Positions 17,357 through 26,283 are shown, numbered from the stretch's first letter. The stretch: DNA of 64,000 nt from Hyphomicrobiales bacterium (GCA_900472785.1 UCJH01000025.1:17170-81169); one strand, 5' to 3'. Numbers and translations: made by a program. Notes: generated by a model from the letters alone, not told the origin.

Positions 17357-19003
17357 TTACCCGTTGCGGATTTGCGTCAGGGTTCGCGCCGGGGTGATTG
17401 CTTCCGGGTCCAGACGGATTTCGATGATCGACGGCTTTCCGCTTTCTCTTGCCCGCTCGAAGGCCGCCGAAAACTGATCGGTGCGCTCGACGATTTCGCC
17501 GTGCCCTCCATAGGCCCTAGCGAGATCGGCAAAATCGGGATTGGTCAGATCGGTCCCGCTGACACGGCCCGGATATTCCCGCTCCTGATGCATGCGGATC
17601 GTTCCATAGATGCCGTTGTTGACGACCAGCACGATGATCGGCAGGTCGTAGCGCACGGCGGTGGCAAATTCCTGTCCGTGCATCAGGAAACAGCCGTCAC
17701 CGGCAAAGCAGATGACCTCGCGTTCGGGAAACAGCCGCTTGGCCGCAACTGCCGCCGGCAGGCCGTAGCCCATCGAGCCGGATGTCGGTGCCGCCTGCGT
17801 GGCGAACCGCCGAAACCGGTGAAAGCGATGCAGCCAGGTCGCATAGTTGCCGGCGCCATTGGTGAAGATCGTGTCGCCTGTCGTGTTGGCTTCGATCCAG
17901 GTCATGATCGGTCCCATCTGAACATCGCCGGGTCCTGTGAGCGGCGGTGTCGACCACGCTAGGTAGGCGGCGTGCATCGCCGCCGTCCTGTCCTGCCATA
18001 CCGGCGAACCGGCAGGCGCCAGATCCTCGAGCGCCGCCACGAAATCGTGCGGACTGGCCGCGATGGCGAGGTCGGGCCGATAGACCCGCCCGAGTTCGCC
18101 GGGATCGGGATAGACATGCACCAGCGTCTGGCGCGGGTAGGGGATATCGAGCAGCGTGTAGCCGGATGACGGCATTTCGGAAAAGCGCCCGCCGATCAAA
18201 AGCACCAGATCCGCCTCTCGGATTTCCTTCGCCAGCGCCGGATTGATGCCGATACCCACATCGCCGGCGTAGTTCGGATGCAGATGGTCAAACAGCATCT
18301 GGCGGCGGAAGGAGCAGCCGACCGGCAGGCACCAGCGCTCTGCAAAAGCCTGGAATTCCGCGACGCTGCCCACCGTCCAGCGCGTGCCGCCAAGAATGGC
18401 GATCGGTCGTTTTGCCTGAGCGAGCATGGCTTCAAGGGAGCTGATCTGGTTTTTGCCGGGATGGCTTTCGACCGGCAGATAGGCTTTTGCGGCCGGTGCT
18501 TCCGTGCTTTGGCGCAGCATGTCTTCCGGCAACGTCAGCACCACCGGGCCCGGCCGGCCGGAGGTGGCGATGGCGAAGGCGCGCGTGACGAATTCCGGAA
18601 TACGAGCCGGATCGTCGATCTCGCCGACCCATTTGGCGATTTCGGTGAAGGCGCGGCGATACTCCACTTCCTGGAAGGCCTCACGCTCGCGCGCGTCACG
18701 CTGGACCTGACCGATGAACAGGATCATCGGAACCGAGTCCTGCCGGGAAATGTGCAGGCCTGCCGATGCGTTCATGGCGCCCGGGCCGCGGGTGACCATG
18801 CAGATGCCAGGCTCACCCGTCAGGCGGCCCCAGGCATCGGCCATCATTGCAGCCCCGCCTTCCTGCCGACAGACGATCACGTCGATATCCGTGTCGTAAA
18901 GCGCATCCAGCACCGCCAGGTAACTTTCGCCCGGCACGCAGGAAATACGCTTCACGCCATTGGCTTTCAGAGCCTCGACGATCAATTCTCCGCCCGTCTT
19001 CAT
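17357..19003 (-). CDS. Thiamine-pyrophosphate-dependent enzyme (acetolactate synthase-like)
   Basis: 548 residues from ATG 19003, which has a strong GGAGGAG site; the frame's upstream ATG at 19018 lies in that site. N-terminal 'GVKRISCVPGESY' and 'CRQEGGAAMMADAWGRLTG' with the conserved Glu of TPP enzymes, 'TRGPGAMNASAGLH', and the C-terminal TPP motif 'CFAGDGCFLMHGQ...NNGIYG'. It is the size of an acetolactate synthase large subunit, but there is no small regulatory subunit next to it, so it may instead be a decarboxylase of the oxalyl-CoA, benzoylformate or sulfoacetaldehyde type. It lies downstream of the hydrolase and EamA genes on the same strand, 38 bases after the latter. Confidence 0.85.
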   Translation of the reverse strand: MKTGGELIVEALKANGVKRISCVPGESYLAVLDALYDTDIDVIVCRQEGGAAMMADAWGRLTGEPGICMVTRGPGAMNASAGLHISRQDSVPMILFIGQVQRDAREREAFQEVEYRRAFTEIAKWVGEIDDPARIPEFVTRAFAIATSGRPGPVVLTLPEDMLRQSTEAPAAKAYLPVESHPGKNQISSLEAMLAQAKRPIAILGGTRWTVGSVAEFQAFAERWCLPVGCSFRRQMLFDHLHPNYAGDVGIGINPALAKEIREADLVLLIGGRFSEMPSSGYTLLDIPYPRQTLVHVYPDPGELGRVYRPDLAIAASPHDFVAALEDLAPAGSPVWQDRTAAMHAAYLAWSTPPLTGPGDVQMGPIMTWIEANTTGDTIFTNGAGNYATWLHRFHRFRRFATQAAPTSGSMGYGLPAAVAAKRLFPEREVICFAGDGCFLMHGQEFATAVRYDLPIIVLVVNNGIYGTIRMHQEREYPGRVSGTDLTNPDFADLARAYGGHGEIVERTDQFSAAFERARESGKPSIIEIRLDPEAITPARTLTQIRNG

Positions 19004-19040
19004 GTCCGCTCCTCCCAAAGCATTGATTCCCTATCTTGTT

Positions 19041-19997
19041 TCAGATCGTCGGCGAGACCGGTGCGATACTGGCGCTTTTGTTGAGCTGCCGCTCCCGCCA
19101 GATGACATAGAGCCCGGATGCGATGATGATGGTGATGCCGAGCCATTTGAGCGCATCCGGCAAATCGCCGAAAACCCACCAGCCGAAAATCGTCGCCGAG
19201 ACGATTTCGAGATATTGCAGCGGCGCCAGCGTCGAGGCCGGCGCGGCCCGATAGGCATAGACGCCGAGAACTCCGGAAATCGTTGCGAAGATGCCGACAC
19301 CCAGAAGAAAGAGGGCGGATTCGACGGTCGGCACGACCGGATCGAAGATGTCCGAGCCGGTGCCTTCGCCGAACCAGAGCAGGAGGCCGCAGAACATGGC
19401 GCCCCAGATGCCGGCGTGGAACTGCATCGACCACGGGTCCTCATGCCTGGCGACCATCCGGGTCACCAGCAGGAATACCGCAAGCGCAAAGGCCGAGACG
19501 ACAGGCAGGAGCGCGATGAAGCCGACTTCCTGCAGGCTGGGCTGAATGACCAGCATAGCGCCGAAGAAGCCGACGGCGCAGGCGGTGTAACGGCGCCAGC
19601 CGATGGTTTCCTTGAGGAAAATACTGCCCAGGATCGTGAGGATGATCGGCTCCACGAAGAAGATTGCAATCGCGTCTGCGACTTCCATCACCTTCAACGT
19701 CGTGATGAACGTCAGCATGACGACGACGAGAAGGCCGCCGCGCAGCGCATGCAGACCGGTCTTCTTCCAGGTGAGATCCATCAGGGAGCCACGCAGGACG
19801 ACAACCGGAAGAATGAACACGATCTGCAGCACAAAACGCACGGCGGTGATCTGGGCGGATGGAATGGTGACGATCGCGAGCTTGGCGAAAATATCGATCA
19901 GCGGCGAGAGGAGAACCGCGATCACCATCAGCAGCAGGCCGAAGGAGACCTCGTTGCCGTCGGCCGTTCTGGCGCTGTTTGATGATGTGTTGTTCAT
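19041..19997 (-). CDS. EamA-family (DMT) transporter
   Basis: 318 residues, ten predicted membrane helices in two EamA repeats ('GLLLMVIAVLLSPLIDIFAKLAI' opens the first; the second begins near 'FIALLPVVSAFALAVFLLVTRM'). ATG 19997 shares an ATGA overlap with the upstream hydrolase stop, which fixes the start and implies coupled translation. Inner-membrane exporter or importer of small metabolites; the substrate cannot be read. Confidence 0.87.
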   Translation of the reverse strand: MNNTSSNSARTADGNEVSFGLLLMVIAVLLSPLIDIFAKLAIVTIPSAQITAVRFVLQIVFILPVVVLRGSLMDLTWKKTGLHALRGGLLVVVMLTFITTLKVMEVADAIAIFFVEPIILTILGSIFLKETIGWRRYTACAVGFFGAMLVIQPSLQEVGFIALLPVVSAFALAVFLLVTRMVARHEDPWSMQFHAGIWGAMFCGLLLWFGEGTGSDIFDPVVPTVESALFLLGVGIFATISGVLGVYAYRAAPASTLAPLQYLEIVSATIFGWWVFGDLPDALKWLGITIIIASGLYVIWRERQLNKSASIAPVSPTI

Positions 19998-20953
19998 GCC
20001 TGCCTTGAATGGCTTTGGGTAAGGCGCTGTCCGGCAATGCGCTCGCACCATCGGGCAAAGTCCGACATCGCCTGATCGCGCGCCACCTCGTTCAATGTTT
20101 CGTGCCGCAGTTCGGGATAGATGGTGGTCTTCACATCCTTCAGCCCGGCGGCACTCATGCCGGCCGAAAGCCAGCGGGTTTCGCGGGCGCGGTTCGTCGC
20201 CGGGTCCTGTCCGCCGCCAACGAGATGGATGGGGAGCGAAGGCGGCAGCCGTTTCAGTTGTGCCGGCTTCGCGCCGCGATAGGCCATCTCGAACAGATCG
20301 ATCCAGAGCGAGACGCTGGCATCAAAGCCGCACAGCGGATCGGCGATGTATTTCGCGACCTCCGCTTCGTCATGCGACAGCCAGTCGAACTCTGTCTTTC
20401 GCCCGGTGATCGATTTGCCCCAGGCGCCGAAGGTCAGCTGCGGCAGCAACCCGCTCGGCACATCCGAGCCTTTCAGCATTTTCTCCACGGCGAGAATAGC
20501 CTGTCCGCCACGCCCGGCAATGCCCGGGTTGAAATTCGAATTCCAGACGGCGAGGCCGTCGAACAGGGCAGGCATCGCCTCGACGGCATTGAGGGCAATC
20601 AAGCCGCCCATGGAATGGCCGAGAAGGATAAGGGGCAGGCCCGGATGTTCCCTTGCGGCCAGGTCGCGGATCGCAACGAGGTCTGAGAGAACCTTCGCGA
20701 CACCGTCTCGCGCCGCAAATCGGCCAAGCGGCGCATCCGGAGCTTTGGTTTGCCCGTGGCCGCGATGATCATGCGCATAGACGTGAAAGCCGCGCCCACC
20801 CATGAATACAGCGAGGCGCTCATAACGGGCTGCGTGTTCCGCCAGGCCGTGGCTGACCAGGACGATTCCCTTTTCCGGCGCAGAGGCCTTCAAGTTGCGG
20901 AGCGCGAGCGTCGCGCCGGTCGGGCTCGCTACCGGCTTGATCTCCCCGAACAT
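19994..20953 (-). CDS. Alpha/beta hydrolase, monoacylglycerol lipase-like
   Basis: About 319 residues. Catalytic triad visible: Ser in 'LLGHSMGGLIALNA', Asp in 'VGGGQDPATN', His in 'ELRHETLNE'. The 'IVLVSHGLAEHAARYERLA' and 'HVYAHDHRGHGQTKAP' segments identify the lysophospholipase/monoglyceride lipase group (Hydrolase_4). ATG 20953 has GGAG six bases away; ATG 20965 four codons upstream is an alternative. It heads a three-gene unit with the EamA transporter and TPP enzyme. Likely acts on acyl-glycerol or related esters in the cytoplasm. Confidence 0.87.
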   Translation of the reverse strand: MFGEIKPVASPTGATLALRNLKASAPEKGIVLVSHGLAEHAARYERLAVFMGGRGFHVYAHDHRGHGQTKAPDAPLGRFAARDGVAKVLSDLVAIRDLAAREHPGLPLILLGHSMGGLIALNAVEAMPALFDGLAVWNSNFNPGIAGRGGQAILAVEKMLKGSDVPSGLLPQLTFGAWGKSITGRKTEFDWLSHDEAEVAKYIADPLCGFDASVSLWIDLFEMAYRGAKPAQLKRLPPSLPIHLVGGGQDPATNRARETRWLSAGMSAAGLKDVKTTIYPELRHETLNEVARDQAMSDFARWCERIAGQRLTQSHSRQA

Positions 20954-21136
20954 CGCGCTCTCCATCCCCTTCGGCCTCTCCGCTATGAACGTGATTTGTC
21001 GGTGAAAGGCAATCGGCCGTCGATGATGCTTTTTCATGAGGTCACAAATTTATTCGTGTCGGCTCGATTCAGGGTTGCATTTTTCCCGTTTATGTTGGTT
21101 AATATTCATGTTTTGTTCTTTTGTGGAGAAGGGGCT

Positions 21137-21904
21137 ATGAGAGCGAATGCAGGAAGAGTGCAAGGCCTGATCCTGGGCCTGATAACGATGATCTTTGGTT
21201 GCGGTCCGATGGCGGCCGAAGCTGCGGAGGACGTGAAGGCAGGCCGTTCGAAAGGCAGGACCGAGTATATTCTGGCCGTCAGCTGGCAGCCGGGTTTTTG
21301 CGAGACGCGGCCCAGCCGCAAGGAATGCGCCAGCCAGACTGCAGATCGGTTTGACGCCACGCATTTTTCGCTGCACGGGCTGTGGCCGTTGAAGAAGAGC
21401 TATTGCGGCGTTGCCGCCGATATCAAGGCGCGCGCCAAGAAGGGCAACTGGCTCGACCTGCCGCAGTTGCCGGTCGCCAAGGAAACGGCCGATCGGCTTC
21501 TGATCGCCATGCCAGGGGCCCAGTCCGGGCTTGATCGCCATCAATGGCTGCGCAGCGGCACATGCCAGCGCGGCACGGCGCAGGACTATTTCGCGGCGCA
21601 ACTCGCATTTCTCGATCAGGTGAATGCCTCTCCGGTTGGAGCGCTGTTTGCCGGACGATTGGGCGGAACCGTTACCGAAGCTGAAGTCAAGCAGGCGTTC
21701 GATGCCGGTTTTGGAAGAGGCGCGGGAGAACGGGTTCGCATGCGTTGCCAGAAGGACGGCGACCGCAGCGTGGTCACCGGGCTTACCATCGGGCTTGCGG
21801 GCGACGTTCTGGGCGGCGGCGACCTTGCCGCGCTCATCCAGGCTGCCGGTACGACGGATTTCAAATGCGGGAGCGGCACTGTCGATGCCGCCGGCATTCA
21901 GTGA
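21137..21904 (+). CDS. Ribonuclease T2 family protein with altered second active-site motif
   Basis: 255 residues from ATG 21137 (GGAGAAGG upstream). A signal sequence (to about 'MAAEAA', residue 30) sends it to the periplasm. The first active-site motif is intact: 'FSLHGLWP' (77-84, His80). The second reads 'HQWLRSGTC' (135-143) where active enzymes have HEWxKHGTC, so the catalytic Glu is Gln, Lys is Arg and the second His is Ser. Cysteines for the usual disulfides are present. It may be a weak or non-catalytic RNA-binding variant. Standing alone just before ettA. Confidence 0.85.
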   Translation: MRANAGRVQGLILGLITMIFGCGPMAAEAAEDVKAGRSKGRTEYILAVSWQPGFCETRPSRKECASQTADRFDATHFSLHGLWPLKKSYCGVAADIKARAKKGNWLDLPQLPVAKETADRLLIAMPGAQSGLDRHQWLRSGTCQRGTAQDYFAAQLAFLDQVNASPVGALFAGRLGGTVTEAEVKQAFDAGFGRGAGERVRMRCQKDGDRSVVTGLTIGLAGDVLGGGDLAALIQAAGTTDFKCGSGTVDAAGIQ

Positions 21905-21996
21905 ATGAACGCGGAAACGCTGGTTTCTTCATTGCTCCGGCGGGATAATTCGCCTACATAGCGGGCAAAATCCCATTCCGTCGGAGAAGTCTCTCT

Positions 21997-23646
21997 ATGG
22001 CACGTCAATTCATCTATCATATGTCGGGGCTGAACAAGTCCTACGGGGCAAAGAAGGTTCTCGACAACGTCAACCTGTCTTTCTATCCGGACGCCAAGAT
22101 CGGTATTCTCGGCCCCAACGGTGCCGGTAAGTCGACTGTCTTGCGCATCATGGCGGGCCTCGACAAGGAATATACCGGCGAAGCCTGGGTCGCCGAAGGC
22201 GCGACCGTCGGTTATCTGGCGCAGGAGCCGCAGCTCGACCCCAACAAGACGGCGCTCGAAAACGTCATGGAAGGCGTTGCCGACAAGACGGCGGTGCTCG
22301 AACGCTACAACGAACTGATGATGAACTATTCCGACGAGACCGCCGAAGAAGGCGCCAAGCTCCAGGACATCATCGACGGCCAGAACCTCTGGGATCTGGA
22401 AAGCCAGGTCGAAATGGCCATGGACGCGCTGCGCTGCCCTCCGGGCGATGCCGACGTAACGAGCCTGTCGGGCGGCGAGCGCCGCCGTATCGCGCTGTGC
22501 AAGCTGCTTCTGTCGAAGCCGGACCTGCTTCTGCTCGACGAACCGACCAACCACCTGGACGCCGAAACGATCGCCTGGCTTGAAAATCACCTGCGCCAAT
22601 ATGCGGGCGCCGTGATGATGATCACCCACGACCGCTACTTCCTCGACAACGTCACCGGTTGGATTCTCGAGCTCGATCGCGGCCGCAGCATTCCCTACGA
22701 GGGCAACTACTCGGCCTACCTGCTCGCCAAGGCCAAGCGCATGCAGCAGGAAAACCGCGAGGATGCATCGCGACAGAAGGCGATCAGCCGCGAACAGGAA
22801 TGGATCGCGTCCAGCCCGAAGGCCCGCCAGTCGAAGTCCAAGGCCCGTATCAAGGCCTATGACGAACTGGTGGAAGCAGCCGACAAGATGCGTCCGGGCG
22901 ATGCCCAGATCATCATTCCCGTCGGCGAGCGTCTCGGCCAGGTGGTCATCGAGATGGACAATATTACCAAGGGCTATGGCGATCGCCTCCTGATCGACGG
23001 CCTGACGCTGAAGTTGCCGCCAGGCGGCATCGTCGGCGTCATCGGCCCGAACGGCGCCGGCAAGACGACGCTCTTCCGCATGATCACCGGCCAGGAAACG
23101 CCGGATACCGGGGCGTTCCGCATCGGGGATTCCGTGCATCTCGGTTATGTCGACCAGAGCCGCGATGCGCTGGACGGCAACAAGACCGTGTGGGAAGAGA
23201 TTTCCGGCGGGGCCGAAATCATCAAGCTCGGCAAGTTCGACATGAACAGCCGGGCCTATTGCGGCGCCTTCAACTTCAAGGGCGGCGACCAGCAGCAGAA
23301 GGTCGGCAATCTCTCCGGTGGTCAGCGCAACCGCGTGCACCTGGCCAAGATGCTGAAGGCCGGCGGCAACGTGTTGCTGCTCGACGAACCGACCAACGAC
23401 CTCGATACCGAAACCCTGGCGGCGCTGGAAATCGCACTCGAGAACTTTGCCGGTTGCGCCGTCATCATCAGCCACGACCGCATGTTCCTCGACCGGCTGG
23501 CGACCCATATCCTGGCCTTCGAAGGCGATAGCCACGTCGAATGGTTCGAAGGCAACTTCGAGGATTATGAAAAGGACAAGATCCGCCGCCTCGGTGGAGA
23601 ATCGGTCAATCCAAGTCGCGTCAGCTTCAAGCGCCTGACGCGCTGA
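21997..23646 (+). CDS. ettA: Energy-dependent translational throttle protein (ABC-F)
   Basis: 549 residues with two ABC ATPase domains and no membrane segments. Walker A 'GPNGAGKS' (39-46), signature 'LSGGERRR' (157-164), Walker B 'LLLLDEPTNHLD' (177-188), the basic helical P-site linker (about 240-300, rich in Lys/Arg/Gln), then the second Walker A at 350-357 and 'LSGGQRNRVHLAKML'. Length and the 'EQEWIASSPKARQSKSKAR' linker are those of EttA, which binds the ribosomal E site and gates elongation according to ATP/ADP. GGAGAAG precedes the ATG. Followed by a strong intrinsic terminator; monocistronic. Confidence 0.96.
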   Translation: MARQFIYHMSGLNKSYGAKKVLDNVNLSFYPDAKIGILGPNGAGKSTVLRIMAGLDKEYTGEAWVAEGATVGYLAQEPQLDPNKTALENVMEGVADKTAVLERYNELMMNYSDETAEEGAKLQDIIDGQNLWDLESQVEMAMDALRCPPGDADVTSLSGGERRRIALCKLLLSKPDLLLLDEPTNHLDAETIAWLENHLRQYAGAVMMITHDRYFLDNVTGWILELDRGRSIPYEGNYSAYLLAKAKRMQQENREDASRQKAISREQEWIASSPKARQSKSKARIKAYDELVEAADKMRPGDAQIIIPVGERLGQVVIEMDNITKGYGDRLLIDGLTLKLPPGGIVGVIGPNGAGKTTLFRMITGQETPDTGAFRIGDSVHLGYVDQSRDALDGNKTVWEEISGGAEIIKLGKFDMNSRAYCGAFNFKGGDQQQKVGNLSGGQRNRVHLAKMLKAGGNVLLLDEPTNDLDTETLAALEIALENFAGCAVIISHDRMFLDRLATHILAFEGDSHVEWFEGNFEDYEKDKIRRLGGESVNPSRVSFKRLTR

Positions 23647-23672
23647 TCCTGACTGTGCGATTTTGCGATTAT

Positions 23673-23699
23673 AAAAAGCGGCTTTCGGGCCGCTTTTTT
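23673..23699 (+). terminator. Intrinsic terminator of ettA
   Basis: AAAAAGCGGC (23673-23682), loop TTTCGG, then GCCGCTTTTTT. Perfect G/C stem with a T6 run, 27 bases after the ettA stop. Confidence 0.95.
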
Positions 23700-23760
23700 A
23701 TGCCGTTGAAGAACGCGCCAGACCGCGTCGCGATTTGACGCTTGCATGCCGCCTCCAAAT

Positions 23761-23782
23761 CACATAAAGATATCTTTATGTG
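23761..23782. promoter_or_regulatory. Perfect 22-bp palindrome, candidate ArsR-family operator
   Basis: Eleven-base arms CACATAAAGAT/ATCTTTATGTG meet without a spacer. It ends 15 bases before the ATG of the ArsR/methyltransferase regulator. It resembles the operators of SahR-type regulators of methionine and S-adenosylhomocysteine metabolism, and metF is the next gene, so autoregulation through this site is likely. Confidence 0.75.
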
Positions 23783-23797
23783 TTGATGAGGTTTGGA

Positions 23798-24826
23798 ATG
23801 ACGGAAACGCGTGGCCTTGGTCTCGACGAGTTGGTGGATGTCCTCAAGGCGGCAGGCGAGCCGACGCGGATGCGGCTTCTGGCGCTTCTTGCCGCCGGCG
23901 ACCTAACTGTGACCGATCTTACCGAAATTCTCGGTCAATCCCAACCACGCATCTCGCGTCATCTGAAGCTGCTTGGCGAAGTCTCGCTGATCGATCGCTA
24001 TCAGGAAGGGGCCTGGGCTTACTTTCGTCTGCGCGGCGAAGGCGAGAGTGTCTCCCTCGTACGCAAACTCCTGTCCTCGGCTGCCATCGGCGATGCCGTA
24101 CTCCAGCGGGACGGCGAACGGCTGGTGGCCTTGAAGCAGGCGCGCTCGGAAAAGGCGCAGGCCTATTTCAGCCGCAATGCCGCGGAGTGGGACGCGCTGC
24201 GGCAACTGCATGTCAGCGAGGCCGATGTAGAGACGGCCTTGAAGGCGCTGGTGGGGGAGAAGGCGGTCGATGGTCTGCTTGATCTCGGCACCGGAACGGG
24301 TCGTATTTTGCAGTTGCTGGAACCGATTTACCGGCGTGGCGTCGGCGTCGATGCCAGCCGCGATATGCTTGCGGTCGCCCGCGCCAATCTCGATCGGTCG
24401 GGCATCACCAAAGCATCGATCCGTCATGGCGACATCTTCAATCTGCCGCTCGATGGTCAGGAATTCGATCTCGTCACCATCCATCAGGTTCTGCACTTTC
24501 TGGAGCAGCCGGAGGCCGCAATTGCCGAAGCGGCCCGCATGCTTGCGCCCGGCGGACGGCTGGTCATCATCGATCTGGCGCCGCACACGCTCGAACATCT
24601 GCGCGACGATCATGCCCATGTCAGGCTGGGCTTTTCCCGCCAGACGATGAAGGACTGGCTGGAAAAGGCTGGCCTTGCGCTTGATGATATCGTCGATCTC
24701 GCACCGGATTCCGCCGGCGGCGGACAGCTGACCGTCACGCTCTGGCTGGCGCGCGACCTGCGCCGGGCGTCGGTGGTCGGTGAACCCGAGAAAACCCGTA
24801 TCTTTGCCCAAGCCGGGAGGACATGA
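23798..24826 (+). CDS. ArsR-type regulator fused to SAM-methyltransferase domain (SahR-like)
   Basis: 342 residues. Residues 10-85 form an ArsR winged helix ('EPTRMRLLALLAAGDLTVTDL', 'SQPRISRHLKLL'). Residues 110-320 form a class I methyltransferase fold with 'LLDLGTGTGR' (160-169) and 'VLHFLEQPEAAIAEAARMLAPGG'. Such fusions are known in alphaproteobacterial regulators that sense S-adenosylhomocysteine or SAM and control methionine-cycle genes. ATG 23798 follows GAGG; the earlier in-frame GTG 23780 and ATG 23786 lie in or beside the palindromic operator and are unlikely starts. The stop is one base before metF, so the two are cotranscribed. Catalytic activity of the fused domain is unknown; a ligand-sensing role is inferred. 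Confidence 0.88.
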   Translation: MTETRGLGLDELVDVLKAAGEPTRMRLLALLAAGDLTVTDLTEILGQSQPRISRHLKLLGEVSLIDRYQEGAWAYFRLRGEGESVSLVRKLLSSAAIGDAVLQRDGERLVALKQARSEKAQAYFSRNAAEWDALRQLHVSEADVETALKALVGEKAVDGLLDLGTGTGRILQLLEPIYRRGVGVDASRDMLAVARANLDRSGITKASIRHGDIFNLPLDGQEFDLVTIHQVLHFLEQPEAAIAEAARMLAPGGRLVIIDLAPHTLEHLRDDHAHVRLGFSRQTMKDWLEKAGLALDDIVDLAPDSAGGGQLTVTLWLARDLRRASVVGEPEKTRIFAQAGRT

Positions 24827-24827
24827 C

Positions 24828-25754
24828 ATGGCGATCCACACGCTCTACCCCGCTGAACGCGGCAATCTGAGCCTGTCCTACGAGTATTTCCCGCCGAAGA
24901 CGGACGAAATGGAAGCGCAGCTTTTCCAGACGGTCTCCGACCTCTCCGTGTTCTCGCCGGCTTTCGTTACGGTTACCTATGGTGCCGGTGGTTCCACCAA
25001 GGCGCGCTCGCTTACGGCCGTTCGCCGGATGATCCGGGAAACCGGCCTTGCCAACACCGCGGCACATCTGACCTGCGTCGGTGCGACACGCGCCGAGGTC
25101 GATGCCGTGGTCGCCGAATTCGTCGCAAGCGGCGTTCGCCACTTCGTCGCCCTTCGCGGCGATCCTCAGGGCGGTATCGGCTCGGCCTACACGCCGTTTC
25201 CGGGCGGCTATGAAAATGCGGCGGCGCTGGTGGCCGGCATCCGTGCTGCAGGCGATTTCGAAATCTCCGTGTCCGCCTATCCGGAAAAACATCCCGAAAG
25301 CCCGGACGTCGATGCCGATATCGACACGCTGAAGCGCAAGGTCGACAATGGTGCGACGCGGGCGCTGACGCAGTTCTTCTTCGACAATGACGACTTCGAG
25401 CGATACCTCGAGCGCGTCCGCCGCGCCGGTATTACCATCCCGGTCATTCCGGGTATTTTGCCGATCAACAATCTGGCGCAGGTGCGGAAGTTCGCGGGCC
25501 TCTGCGGCGCGCGCGTCCCCGATGCGGTGATCGCGCGGTTGGTTCACCTGGAGGAATCGCCGGAAGAACGCATCAAGGAAGCGACGCACATCGCCGCCGA
25601 GCAGATCGTCGATCTTGCCCGCCGCGGTCTGCGCGATTTCCATCTCTATACGATGAACCGTTCGCCTCTGGTCGAAGCCGTTTGCGATCTCGTCGGTTTC
25701 GAGCGCCAGGAGCCGACCAAGCACAAAGCCGTTGCGTCCGGCGCTGCTGCCTGA
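24828..25754 (+). CDS. metF: 5,10-methylenetetrahydrofolate reductase
   Basis: 308 residues from ATG 24828, seven bases after GGGAGG. The family signature 'LSYEYFPPKTDEMEAQLF' (16-33) supplies the catalytic Glu. 'TVTYGAGGSTKARSLTAVRR', 'LTCVGATRAEVD', 'LRGDPQGG' and 'TQFFFDNDDFERYLERVR' are standard MetF FAD-barrel segments. It reduces methylene-THF to methyl-THF, feeding methionine synthase. Coupled to the SahR-like regulator and closed by a strong terminator. No SAM riboswitch was found upstream; control by the palindromic operator is the likely alternative. Confidence 0.96.
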   Translation: MAIHTLYPAERGNLSLSYEYFPPKTDEMEAQLFQTVSDLSVFSPAFVTVTYGAGGSTKARSLTAVRRMIRETGLANTAAHLTCVGATRAEVDAVVAEFVASGVRHFVALRGDPQGGIGSAYTPFPGGYENAAALVAGIRAAGDFEISVSAYPEKHPESPDVDADIDTLKRKVDNGATRALTQFFFDNDDFERYLERVRRAGITIPVIPGILPINNLAQVRKFAGLCGARVPDAVIARLVHLEESPEERIKEATHIAAEQIVDLARRGLRDFHLYTMNRSPLVEAVCDLVGFERQEPTKHKAVASGAAA

Positions 25755-25787
25755 TCCACAGGGTCTCATTTACTAAGAGGCGTAAAG

Positions 25788-25827
25788 AAAAGCCCGTGAC
25801 ACTCAATGGTGTCACGGGCTTTTTCAT
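25788..25827 (+). terminator. Intrinsic terminator of metF
   Basis: A 15-bp perfect stem from AAAAGCCCGTGACAC (25788-25802), loop TCAATG, then its complement ending in TTTTT. Directly after metF. Confidence 0.95.
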
Positions 25828-25945
25828 TCTCCTGGCAGCTTTTAGGCCTTGGCCGCTCCTTCGAGCGTTTTACCTTTTTGGTCATGCTGCAATTTCTGCG
25901 CGGTATTAAAGTCCGATTTACCGTCTGGACTGCTCGTCTCCTGAC

Positions 25946-26023
25946 TTAGATGAAAAGCATTGTCGCAACGAACACGAACGCTGCACTGATCATGAGGACA
26001 TTCAACGAATGTGTAAGTCCCAT
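25946..26023 (-). CDS. Candidate 25-residue single-span membrane microprotein
   Basis: A 26-codon frame hidden in an otherwise empty 530-base gap. The ATG (26023) is preceded by a near-perfect AAGGAGG seven bases upstream, the best ribosome site in this part of the window. The product begins MGLTHSLN, continues with a hydrophobic stretch from residue 9 to the end, and stops at TAA. Eleven charged or polar positions at most, no Lys/Arg: a one-helix inner-membrane peptide. A modest AGTCC/GGACT hairpin lies just beyond the stop. I do not know a function. The strength of the ribosome site and the clean helix make chance unlikely, but conservation must decide. Confidence 0.6.
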   Translation of the reverse strand: MGLTHSLNVLMISAAFVFVATMLFI

Positions 26024-26283
26024 AACTGACCCTCCTTGCCGCTAACGGTTAAAAAGATAGGGCCAAAATGCCACGCGCGAAAGGAAAAATTGTGCTGCGC
26101 TGCGGTATCGTCCGTCGGGTGGAGGGTTATGCACAGGCTTAAGTCGATGAATAACCATCACATTCAGCTTGCCACAATTTTTTCACAATCGATTAAGGGT
26201 GGTTAATGTGACATGGTGAAATAGCGCGTGATGTGACCGGAAAAACACAAGATGTAGATCCGGCCTGGCGTCTGTCCGATTCT
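26024..26283. other. Upstream region of the microprotein, no gene seen
   Basis: This 260-base stretch between the microprotein and the EamA gene holds A/T-rich patches and a TTAA-N6-TTAA pair (26193-26206). I see no open frame with a ribosome site, no RNA gene and no clear terminator. Confidence 0.4.

Noticed and set aside
26193-26206. TTAA-N6-TTAA pair as a CtrA site for the microprotein
   Set aside because: Spacing is off by one and it lies about 170 bases from the start; too weak to call.
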